A stretch of 6,684 bases of DNA from Fidelibacterota bacterium (GCA_947473445.1 CANJEU010000122.1:1-6684), one strand, 5' to 3'. Shown: positions 1 through 5,514, counted from the first letter of the stretch. Numbers and translations: made by a program. The notes: generated from the letters alone by a model not told the origin.

Positions 1-565
1 CACGCCACAGCACCGGCGCATATTCCGGGTGCGGCTCATCGCGCGTTCCAAGTGCGTTCGTTAACCACGCCGCGCGTTCCTCGGCCCGTTGCCGGCGCGC
101 CGCGCCCATTTCAGGAAAGCCGCTCGCGATCACCCAGGCCTTGCATTCCTTATGATCGAACGCGGCGATGACGTCATACAGGCCCACCATCATATCAAAG
201 GGCAGGGGCGTGGTTTTCGGCGCGGGCAACTTTTCAAGCAGCCCGCCCAGCTCGTATGAGAAGAACCCAATCGCGCCGCCGCGGAACGGGACGGGCGCGC
301 GCGGCGCCCAGGCGAACATCTTCAATGCGCCCGCAAGCGCATCGAACGCTTGATCCGCCCCGGGGACGCCATCGACGGCTGTGCGCCAGGGATAAGATGT
401 CGTCGTGATCAGGCGGAACGGATCGGCGGCGATATAGGAGTATCGCCCTTGTTCATCTTCCTCGGCGCTGTCGAGCAGCACCGCATGCGCGCGCGCCGCA
501 AGCGGTGCGAAGGCGCTGACGGGATCACGATAGGCAATCTCGGTGATGACCGCGAAGTCGGGCAA
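1..565 (-). CDS. pabB: Aminodeoxychorismate synthase component I (PabB-like), N-terminal part, cut by left window edge
   Basis: The minus strand stays open from a TTG at 565-563 to the window edge, giving 188 residues. The N-terminus (residues 9-19, EIAYRDPVSAF), the segment LLDSA...GRYSYIAADPF (30-50) and FRGGAIGFFSYELG (94-107) are typical of the N-terminal domain of chorismate-binding enzymes of the PabB/TrpE family. PabB aminates chorismate to aminodeoxychorismate for folate synthesis, in the cytosol. The catalytic chorismate-binding domain is outside the window. PabB is preferred over TrpE because of the short N-terminus and the wording of these motifs. The TTG start is well constrained: an in-frame TGA lies at 592-590, and no ATG, GTG or other TTG occurs between it and the conserved region. 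No good Shine-Dalgarno is visible. The gene begins 5 bp after the dehydrogenase stop, so translational coupling is likely. A fusion with an aminodeoxychorismate lyase domain, common in PabB proteins, cannot be checked here. Confidence 0.85.
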   Translation of the reverse strand, partial: MPDFAVITEIAYRDPVSAFAPLAARAHAVLLDSAEEDEQGRYSYIAADPFRLITTTSYPWRTAVDGVPGADQAFDALAGALKMFAWAPRAPVPFRGGAIGFFSYELGGLLEKLPAPKTTPLPFDMMVGLYDVIAAFDHKECKAWVIASGFPEMGAARRQRAEERAAWLTNALGTRDEPHPEYAPVLWR

Positions 566-570
566 GGAGA

Positions 571-1566
571 CTATGTGGCCAGAACGCGATCAGGCAGCAC
601 GCGGTCGGGCGGCGTGTGGCCGTCGCTGAACGCCCGGATATTGATGAGCACCTTCTCACCCATATTGATGCGGCCTTCGATAGTGGCCGAACCCATATGC
701 GGCAGCAGCGTCACATTGTTCATCGCCAGCAACTTCGGGTTCACCGCTGGCTCGTTTTCGAAGACATCCAGGCCCGCGCCCGCGAGGTCGCCCGCCGCCA
801 ACATGCGGATCAGCGCTTCTTCATCGACGATTTCACCGCGCGCGGTGTTGATCAGATACGCGCTCGGTTTCATCAGTTTAAGGCGCCGTTCCGACAACAG
901 ATGGAACGTCGCGGGCGTATGCGGGCAGTGGATCGAAATCACGTCCATGCGCGCCAGCATCTGGTCGAGGCTTTCCCAATATGTCGCCTCGACTTCGGCT
1001 TCGAGCTCGGGGCGCAGGCGGCGGCGATTGTGATAATGCACGGCCATGCCGAAGCCCTTGGCGCGGCGCGCGACCGCGGCGCCGATGCGGCCCATGCCGA
1101 TGATGCCAAGGCGCTTGCCGAAAATCCGGTGACCGAGCATGTGGGTCGGACTCCATCCCTTGAAGGCGCCGGTTTGAATCATCTGCGCGCCTTCCACGAT
1201 CCGCCGGGGCACCGCCACGATCAGCGCCATGGCCATGTCGGCGGTGTCCTCTGTCAGCACGCCTGGCGTGTTCGTCACAAGGATGCCCTTCGCGCGGGCA
1301 CTCGCCACGTCGATATGGTCTATCCCGTTGCCGAAATTGGCGATCAGCTTCAGGCGCGGACCGGCCTTGGCGATCATTGCGGCGTCGATATGGTTGGTGA
1401 GGTTGGGGACCAGGACGTCGCAGCTGCCCATGGCCGCGACCAATTCGTCCTGACTGAAAGGATGATCGTCGACATTCAGGCGGACGTCGAACAGCTCCAT
1501 CATCCGCGTCTCGACGACATCGGGGAGTTTTCGGGTGACGACGACTGTCGGCTTCGGGCGCGTCAT
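571..1566 (-). CDS. D-2-hydroxyacid dehydrogenase (glyoxylate/hydroxypyruvate reductase or D-glycerate dehydrogenase type)
   Basis: This 331-residue protein is a cytosolic NAD(P)H-dependent reductase of the D-isomer 2-hydroxyacid dehydrogenase family. Visible marks are NFGNGIDHID (78-87) in the substrate domain, the Rossmann motif GIIGMGRIG (154-162), the catalytic arginine in NTARGEIVDE (Arg243), the DVFENEP segment with the catalytic glutamate region (267-273), and the catalytic histidine in LLPHMGSAT (His290). The His-x-Gly-Ser-Ala-Thr form is characteristic of the glyoxylate/hydroxypyruvate reductase branch, so those substrates are most likely. The exact substrate and cofactor preference are not certain. 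The ATG at 1566 (MTRPKPTVVVTRKLP) is chosen because it matches the usual start of the family. An in-frame ATG at 1662 would add 32 unconserved residues and overlap the upstream region of the divergent gene. The C-terminus carries a small near-repeat, DRVLP-DRVLA. pabB follows after 5 bp. Confidence 0.93.
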   Translation of the reverse strand: MTRPKPTVVVTRKLPDVVETRMMELFDVRLNVDDHPFSQDELVAAMGSCDVLVPNLTNHIDAAMIAKAGPRLKLIANFGNGIDHIDVASARAKGILVTNTPGVLTEDTADMAMALIVAVPRRIVEGAQMIQTGAFKGWSPTHMLGHRIFGKRLGIIGMGRIGAAVARRAKGFGMAVHYHNRRRLRPELEAEVEATYWESLDQMLARMDVISIHCPHTPATFHLLSERRLKLMKPSAYLINTARGEIVDEEALIRMLAAGDLAGAGLDVFENEPAVNPKLLAMNNVTLLPHMGSATIEGRINMGEKVLINIRAFSDGHTPPDRVLPDRVLAT

Positions 1567-1697
1567 CTCGGGCCTAGATGGAAATGTTAAGTAGGCGTAC
1601 CAGCCGCGTTTCGCGTTGTCTAGGCAGGCCCTACTCTTGTCACCTTCGGAAAATACAGGCACAAAACAGCGTGTTAGAGATAAGTGAGGCGGCCCCC

Positions 1698-2228
1698 TTG
1701 ACGCGTTGGCTTTTGGTTTGTCTGGCGATGGTCTGCGCAGGACCGGCGGTGGCCGCCGAGCCGGCCGAACCGGCGGATGCGCCTAATGAACAAGCCGCCG
1801 GAAAACCCGACGGGTTACCGCTCCCGCGCTTTGTGTCGTTACGCGCCTCGTCGGTGAACTTGCGCCTGGGGCCCAGCGCCCGCTACCCCATCGAATGGAT
1901 TTATGTGCGGCGCAATCTGCCGGTCGAAATCATCGCCGAGTTCGATACTTGGCGGCGCATCAAAGACCCCGCGGGCACCGAAGGCTGGGTCCACTCCACC
2001 ATGCTCTCGGGAAGGCGGACCGCGGTGGTGACCGGCGAGAACCGTCCGCTCATGCGCACACCCGATGAGAAAGCCGAGCTCGCCGCAACACTCGAGCCCG
2101 GCGTCGTCGTGTCGGTCGAGCGCTGTCCGCAAGGCCAGAGTCTATGTCAGGTCGAAGCAAACGGCATCAAGGGCTGGTTGAAGCGCGACGCCTTGTGGGG
2201 CGTCTATCCCAGCGAAGTGATCGATTAA
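1698..2228 (+). CDS. Secreted SH3-domain protein (COG3807-like, two SH3-like domains)
   Basis: Read from the TTG at 1698, the 176-residue product begins with a clear Sec signal peptide, MTRWLLVCLAMVCAGPAVA, with likely cleavage before AEP (about residue 19/20). After an Ala/Pro/Glu-rich linker comes a bacterial SH3 domain (about 46-108: SLRASSVNLRLGPSARYPI, then a Trp-rich strand and GWVHSTML). A second, more divergent SH3-like repeat follows (about 114-170), ending GIKGWLKRDALWGVYP. Such domains usually bind peptidoglycan or protein partners in the periplasm; the role of this protein is unknown. Cys143 and Cys150 could form a disulfide after export. GTGAGG (1684-1689) can act as ribosome binding site for this TTG. 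In-frame alternatives are GTG 1671 and ATG 1578, but both put extra polar sequence before the signal peptide. It is divergent from the dehydrogenase gene, with 131 bp between starts. This is the only plus-strand gene, and its TAA abuts the DUF3501 stop. Confidence 0.85.
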   Translation: MTRWLLVCLAMVCAGPAVAAEPAEPADAPNEQAAGKPDGLPLPRFVSLRASSVNLRLGPSARYPIEWIYVRRNLPVEIIAEFDTWRRIKDPAGTEGWVHSTMLSGRRTAVVTGENRPLMRTPDEKAELAATLEPGVVVSVERCPQGQSLCQVEANGIKGWLKRDALWGVYPSEVID

Positions 2229-2822
2229 CTAGGCGAAGTCACTCGCGAGGGACGCGCGGCTTTCTTCCGAGAGCCGGGTGAGGTGCCCGTATTTCGCGTG
2301 CGTGATTTCAAGCATCGCTTGTGTGCCGGGTGTCTTGAACGCCGTGATCTGTTCGGGGTTGAACGTAAAGTGCAGGAAATGCACCGACGAGGTTTTCCCC
2401 TCCGGCGTCGTGCGTTCCATATCGTCCTCCGGCACCGCCGTCACCGTGTGGCCCGCGAACGTCAGACTCACCATGGTTTCGATATGGCCAAGACTGGCCA
2501 GCGTGCGGCGGCGCACGCCTTCATCCTCAATCTCGATCATCATGGTGGCGACCAGCTCCTGACCCTGCGGGATCAGCGGATTGTAAGCGGCGAGTTCGCC
2601 TTCGATCTGATCGTCGCCTCCGCGCTCGATGTGCAGCATCTCCTGCACCTGCGCCCACATCGTGTCGTAACTCTCGAAGTACAGCGTCACATGCGGCCCA
2701 ACGTGCAAGCGGCGCAACCGCTTCACCTCCACCAGCTTGCGGCGGTGTTCGACACGGATCTTTCCATATTGGGACATCGGCATGATGTCCGCGGGCGTGA
2801 TGACGCGATTTTCTTTCGACAT
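2229..2822 (-). CDS. DUF3501 family protein
   Basis: This 197-residue soluble protein has no signal peptide and no membrane segment. It matches what I recall of the DUF3501 family in length and wording: an N-terminus with VITPADIMPMSQYGKIR (7-23), then HVGPHVTLYFESYDTMWAQV (40-59), ELAAYNPLIP (76-85), and the His/Phe-rich strand SSVHFLHFTF (145-154). The family has no assigned biochemical function. It contains no cysteines, so it does not hold an iron-sulfur cluster by cysteine ligation. Its ATG (2822-2820) directly follows the TAA of the iron-sulfur oxidoreductase gene (TAAATG), which indicates translational coupling and roughly equal synthesis of the two proteins. This fits a partner or subunit role in the same redox pathway, but that is inference. 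The stop codon at 2231-2229 touches the stop of the convergent SH3 gene, so the two transcripts must overlap. Confidence 0.88.
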   Translation of the reverse strand: MSKENRVITPADIMPMSQYGKIRVEHRRKLVEVKRLRRLHVGPHVTLYFESYDTMWAQVQEMLHIERGGDDQIEGELAAYNPLIPQGQELVATMMIEIEDEGVRRRTLASLGHIETMVSLTFAGHTVTAVPEDDMERTTPEGKTSSVHFLHFTFNPEQITAFKTPGTQAMLEITHAKYGHLTRLSEESRASLASDFA

Positions 2823-4163
2823 TTATAATCCGTAGGCTTGCGCAAGAAGTTCGATGGGATGAAATGCACGCGGTGCTTCGTGCGATGCGCCATCAAGCTT
2901 TTCGAAACCCTGCGCGATATGTTTTCCCGCCAGCGGACATTCCGAAGCGATGAAGGCTTTGCCCGCGTCCGCCGTGCGCTTCACGGTCTGGCGCGCGAAC
3001 TTAGTGGCGATCTCGAAATTTCCTTTTTTGATGCCCCACGATCCGCCATGACCCGAGCAGCGTTCGATCACGCTCACGTCGGTCTCGGGAATGATGCGCA
3101 GCATCTCCGCGCCCATGGCACCCATGTTCTGCGCGCGGGCATGACACGCAAGGTGCAAAGCAACGCCTCCGGCAATAGGAATCATGCCGGGCGCGATGCC
3201 TTCCTTGTCGGCGATATCGACGATGTATTCGGAAATATCATAGGTCGCCTGCGACAGCGCCTTCACGTCAGGGTCGTTGGGCAGGATCAGGGGCCATTCG
3301 AATTTCATCATCAACGCACAGCTTGGGACCAATGCGATAATGTCCGTACCTGCGTCGATATAAGGCTTGAACGCCAGCGCGATCGCTTTGGCTTTCTCCG
3401 CGACGCGCGCGATGTCGCCCTGTTCCAGCTGCGGCATGCCGCAGCAGCCCGGATAAACCACTTCGGTCTCAACGCCATTCTTGGCCAGCACCTTCAATGC
3501 GGATTCGCCGATGTGCGGATTATTGTAATTGGCAAAACAGGTGGCGAAGATCGCCGCCTTGCGCCCGAACGCCGGCGCTTCGGTGTTCACGACCGGCGGG
3601 GATTCCTTGGCGCGCGTGGTGAAGGTCTTGCCGTGGAACTTGGGCAGTTCCACATCGCGCGCCACGCCCGCGACCTTTTCCAGAAGGGGCCGGGTCAGCC
3701 CGTTGTCACGGTCCGAAGCCCAGTTCGCGACCGCCGGCGTGAAGCTCGCGAGCTTTCCATTGCGGTCCGTCTCGGTCAGTTGTTTTTCATAAAACGGCGT
3801 ACCGCCGTGTTTTTTGCGCTCGGCCGCGCGGTAGCGCAGCATGAGGTGCGGGAAATCGATATTGAATTCATGCGGCGGCACGTAGGGGCACTTGGTCAGG
3901 AAGCACATGTCGCACAAGGTGCAGGCGTCCACGACCTTGCCCAGATCCGCGGTCTTGATGCCATGCACTTCGGCGTCGCCCGCTTCGTCCACCATGTCGA
4001 ACAGGCGTGGGAAGGAATCGCAAAGATTGAAGCAGCGGCGGCAGCCATGACAGATGTCGAACTGGCGCCGCATCTCGGCTTCGAGTTTATCGGCGTCGAA
4101 ATAATCGGGATTCTGCCAGTCGATGATATGGCGTGTTGGCGCTTCGAGACTGCCTTCTCTCAT
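2823..4163 (-). CDS. GlpC/HdrD-like iron-sulfur oxidoreductase (two 4Fe-4S motifs plus cysteine-rich CCG-type domains)
   Basis: This 446-residue cytosolic protein starts with a ferredoxin-like region holding two tetracysteine motifs: Cys38, 41, 44, 48 and Cys81, 84, 87, 92. These should bind two 4Fe-4S clusters. Two repeats of the heterodisulfide-reductase/GlpC type follow. The first has Cys209, Cys240-Cys241 in PGCCGMPQ, and Cys282. The second has Cys340 in LACHAR, Cys369 in RCSGHGGSWGIKK, and Cys409 in SECPLAG. The C-terminal half aligns by eye with the E. coli GlpC pattern (CCGIAGTYGFKKENY). In such proteins the CCG domains carry electrons to or from a disulfide, quinone or partner enzyme. 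A true GlpC role is unlikely because no glpA/glpB genes are adjacent. The neighbours are rubrerythrin and DUF3501, so electron delivery for peroxide reduction is my inference. GGAG with about 9 nt spacing precedes ATG 4163. The second repeat has Cys-Ser-Gly where a CCG motif would have two cysteines. Confidence 0.9.
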   Translation of the reverse strand: MREGSLEAPTRHIIDWQNPDYFDADKLEAEMRRQFDICHGCRRCFNLCDSFPRLFDMVDEAGDAEVHGIKTADLGKVVDACTLCDMCFLTKCPYVPPHEFNIDFPHLMLRYRAAERKKHGGTPFYEKQLTETDRNGKLASFTPAVANWASDRDNGLTRPLLEKVAGVARDVELPKFHGKTFTTRAKESPPVVNTEAPAFGRKAAIFATCFANYNNPHIGESALKVLAKNGVETEVVYPGCCGMPQLEQGDIARVAEKAKAIALAFKPYIDAGTDIIALVPSCALMMKFEWPLILPNDPDVKALSQATYDISEYIVDIADKEGIAPGMIPIAGGVALHLACHARAQNMGAMGAEMLRIIPETDVSVIERCSGHGGSWGIKKGNFEIATKFARQTVKRTADAGKAFIASECPLAGKHIAQGFEKLDGASHEAPRAFHPIELLAQAYGL

Positions 4164-4207
4164 GCCTCGGGACTCCGGATCTCTTATTCAAACGGGATTT
4201 CTGACTC

Positions 4208-4249
4208 AAAAACGAAAACGCCGGCGCGAGCTGCGCGCTCCGCCGGCGT
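4208..4249 (-). terminator. Rho-independent terminator after rubrerythrin gene
   Basis: On the minus strand, ACGCCGGCG (4249-4241) pairs perfectly with CGCCGGCGT (4226-4218). The stem continues inside as GAGC/GCTC with a one-base bulge and a 5-nt loop. It is followed by TTTTCGTTTTT (4218-4208). It lies 22 bp after the rubrerythrin stop and 44 bp before the next start codon, so it should end most rubrerythrin transcripts. Partial readthrough could still feed the downstream pair. Confidence 0.88.
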
Positions 4250-4270
4250 CATCGTTACGATCTGCGGCGG

Positions 4271-4690
4271 TTAGCCGAGGTTGTCGAGGGCCTTCTGGAA
4301 ACGGCCGGCGTGCGACTTCTCGGCTTTCGCGAGCGTCTCGAACCAGTCGGCGATTTCATCGAAGCCTTCTTCGCGGGCCGATTTAGCCATGCCCGGATAC
4401 ATGTCGGTGTACTCGTGCGTTTCACCGGCAACCGAGGCCTTGAGGTTGAGCTTGGTTTCGCCAATTGGAAAACCGGTGGCCGGATCGCCGACGGCTTCAA
4501 GATATTCGAGGTGACCGAAGGCGTGACCGGTTTCGCCTTCCGCGGTCGAGCGGAACAGCGCCGACACTTCGTTCTGGCCTTCGACGTCAGCCTTCTGCGC
4601 GAAGTAGAGGTAACGGCGGTTCGCCTGACTCTCGCCGGCGAAAGCGGCCTTCAGGTTTCCTTCGGTCTTGGAACCTTTTAACTGTGCCAT
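4271..4690 (-). CDS. Rubrerythrin, short form without rubredoxin domain
   Basis: The 139-residue product is a ferritin-like four-helix protein with a di-iron site that reduces hydrogen peroxide to water in the cytosol. The ligand set is complete: Glu20 (AFAGES), Glu53 and His56 (EGETGH), Glu90 and Glu93 (AGETHEY), Glu124 and His127 (EKSH). These match the spacing known for Desulfovibrio vulgaris rubrerythrin. Classical rubrerythrins are about 190 residues and end in a rubredoxin domain with two CxxC motifs. This one stops after the last helix and contains no cysteine at all, so it needs an external electron donor. The start at ATG 4690 is set by a strong GAGGAGGAG ribosome binding site 7 nt upstream; an in-frame ATG at 4756 adds an unconserved stretch. 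It is preceded by a readable promoter with an Irr-type box and followed by an intrinsic terminator. The iron-sulfur oxidoreductase lies next downstream. Confidence 0.95.
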   Translation of the reverse strand: MAQLKGSKTEGNLKAAFAGESQANRRYLYFAQKADVEGQNEVSALFRSTAEGETGHAFGHLEYLEAVGDPATGFPIGETKLNLKASVAGETHEYTDMYPGMAKSAREEGFDEIADWFETLAKAEKSHAGRFQKALDNLG

Positions 4691-4779
4691 GGGATGTCTC
4701 CTCCTCGTTTGCGTATTAAAACTGGACGGCGCGGCGGGTCGAAAAGACGCGGCCAAGCGCCGTGAGATATGACGCCCTC

Positions 4780-4808
4780 GTTGTAGGAAGACGTCTTCTG
4801 CAAGTCAA
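4780..4808 (-). promoter_or_regulatory. Sigma70-type promoter of the rubrerythrin gene
   Basis: On the minus strand, TTGACT (4808-4803) is a -35 match at 5 of 6 positions and TACAAC (4785-4780) is a -10 match at 4 of 6, with an ideal 17-bp spacer. Transcription would begin near 4773 and leave a leader of about 80 nt before the strong ribosome binding site. The spacer contains the 12-bp palindrome GAAGACGTCTTC, and an Irr-type box lies immediately upstream. Confidence 0.65.
4787..4798. promoter_or_regulatory. 12-bp perfect palindrome GAAGACGTCTTC in promoter spacer
   Basis: The palindrome lies entirely between the -35 and -10 elements of the rubrerythrin promoter, a position where a bound dimeric regulator would block RNA polymerase. 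I do not recognise it as the site of a named regulator. It could be a second operator besides the Irr-type box, or chance. Confidence 0.35.
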
Positions 4809-4812
4809 GTTG

Positions 4813-4829
4813 GTTAGAAATATTCTAAA
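4813..4829. promoter_or_regulatory. Irr-box / iron control element (ICE-type palindrome)
   Basis: On the minus strand the site reads TTTAGAA-TAT-TTCTAAC. Its core TTAGAA-N3-TTCTAA is a perfect inverted repeat apart from the central three bases. It matches the ICE motif of alphaproteobacterial Irr, as I recall it (TTTAGAA-N3-TTCTAAA), at 13 of 14 specified positions. It ends 4 bp upstream of the rubrerythrin -35, and its centre is about 48 bp before the inferred transcription start. A further TTCTTAG half-site-like sequence flanks it upstream (4830-4836). The irr gene lies immediately upstream on the same strand. Confidence 0.72.
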
Positions 4830-4866
4830 CTAAGAATCGCTCGCAATTTACGATGCGTTTCGGGCG

Positions 4867-5307
4867 CTAATCTCTGAGGCGGATGATGACATCGACACGC
4901 GCGATCGCCGCGCCGCCTGGGGCGTCGGGCAGCGCCGAGATGCACACGCTGTCAGGAGGAATATCCTGCAGCATGCCGGTGCCCTCAAAATAGAAGTGAT
5001 GATGTTCGCCGGTGTTGGTGTCGAAGTACGAACTTGCTGAATCGAGCGAGATCTCGCGCAGCAAACCTTTCGCCGTGAAATCGTGCAATGCGTTGTAGAC
5101 AGTGGCCAGCGAGACGTCGACGCGCGCCTGCTTGGCGTCATTGAACAGGCTCTCGGCCGTTACATGACAGTGGCCGCGGCCGAACAAAAGCTTGGCCAAC
5201 GCCAGACGCTGGCGTGTGGGGCGCAAGCCCGCGGCGCGCAATTGTTCAAGGATGGGCGCTTCGGGCACGAGGGACTTCATCTGCTGCATGTTCACTGTGG
5301 CTACCAC
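4867..5307 (-). CDS. irr: Irr-type iron response regulator (Fur superfamily)
   Basis: The 146-residue protein is a DNA-binding regulator. Residues 18-85 form the Fur winged helix with LRPTRQRLALAKLLFGRG (28-45) and VSLATVYNALHDFTAKGLLRE (65-85). SYFDTNTGEHHHFYFEG (93-109) holds the His102-104 cluster, and the dimerisation end reads IARVDVIIRLRD. The wording and HHH-F-Y-F-E, in place of Fur's HHHDH, are the signature of Irr, which senses haem/iron status rather than Fe2+ directly. The CxxC pairs of a structural zinc site are absent, as in other Irr proteins. The N-terminal Cys-Pro haem regulatory motif of Bradyrhizobium Irr is also absent, so this resembles the Rhizobium form. The start is uncertain. 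GTG 5307 is the longest form, but its GAGGAA ribosome site is very close; GTG 5295 or ATG 5289 are alternatives. An Irr-like box lies upstream of irr and a better one lies downstream, before rubrerythrin. Confidence 0.92.
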   Translation of the reverse strand: MVATVNMQQMKSLVPEAPILEQLRAAGLRPTRQRLALAKLLFGRGHCHVTAESLFNDAKQARVDVSLATVYNALHDFTAKGLLREISLDSASSYFDTNTGEHHHFYFEGTGMLQDIPPDSVCISALPDAPGGAAIARVDVIIRLRD

Positions 5308-5351
5308 ACTTCCTCAGAAGAATAAGCTCTTTCAAGGGGTATTTGAAGCGG

Positions 5352-5367
5352 ATTAGAGCCATTCTTA
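5352..5367. promoter_or_regulatory. Degenerate Irr-box and possible -10 upstream of irr
   Basis: The plus strand reads TTAGAG-CCA-TTCTTA (5353-5367), which keeps the 6-3-6 layout of the Irr box and matches 10 of 12 arm positions. On the minus strand the same place contains TCTAAT (5357-5352), a good -10 hexamer that would start irr transcription near 5345 and leave about 38 nt of leader. The -35 is poor. If real, this would be an autoregulatory site overlapping the irr promoter. It is weaker than the box before rubrerythrin. Confidence 0.35.
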
Positions 5368-5402
5368 AGCGGAGGGAAGAGGCCCACCGGTGACGTCTAT
5401 AG

Positions 5403-5422
5403 GCTTTGACCGGCGTCAAAGC
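5403..5422. repeat. Perfect 8-bp inverted repeat with tetraloop
   Basis: GCTTTGAC and GTCAAAGC pair over 8 bp around the loop CGGC. No T-run follows on either strand, so it is not a standard terminator. It lies about 95 bp upstream of the irr start and could be an operator or part of an RNA fold. Confidence 0.6.
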
Positions 5423-5451
5423 TCCGGAAAGAAACCGCCGATGAAAGAAGG

Positions 5452-5514
5452 TGGTGGACCGGCAAAGCCGTTGGGGGATGAGGGGGGAGGGGAAACAGCC
5501 TCACCAGTCCACCA
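5452..5514. repeat. Three-way-junction-like inverted repeat set, possible structured RNA
   Basis: An outer 8-bp perfect stem, TGGTGGAC (5452-5459) with GTCCACCA (5507-5514), encloses two inner hairpins. These are CGGC-AAA-GCCG (5460-5470), stacked directly on the outer stem, and TGAGG/CCTCA (5479-5483 with 5499-5503) with a G-rich 15-nt loop. The strand and any transcript are unknown. I do not recognise it as a known riboswitch or small RNA. Confidence 0.4.

Noticed and set aside
350..1033. Plus-strand open frame spanning the pabB/dehydrogenase junction
   Set aside because: It has no recognisable domain, a low-complexity Ser/Arg-rich product, and lies antisense to two well-supported genes.
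616..1590. 324-codon plus-strand open frame opposite the dehydrogenase gene
   Set aside because: It is also a shadow frame. The minus strand shows the full D-2-hydroxyacid dehydrogenase motif set.
2823..4163. Glycerol-3-phosphate dehydrogenase subunit C (true GlpC)
   Set aside because: No glpA or glpB is adjacent, the second CCG motif is altered, and the coupled genes are DUF3501 and rubrerythrin. The nearby glpK is separated by a terminator and two other genes.
2838..4274. 478-codon plus-strand open frame opposite the Fe-S oxidoreductase gene
   Set aside because: It is a shadow frame of the GC-rich minus-strand gene. The product is rich in Arg, His and Gln with no family marks, while the minus strand has clear cysteine motifs.
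5473..5492. G-quadruplex candidate
   Set aside because: Only three clearly separated G-runs are present; a standard intramolecular quadruplex needs four, so it is noted only as a G-rich loop.
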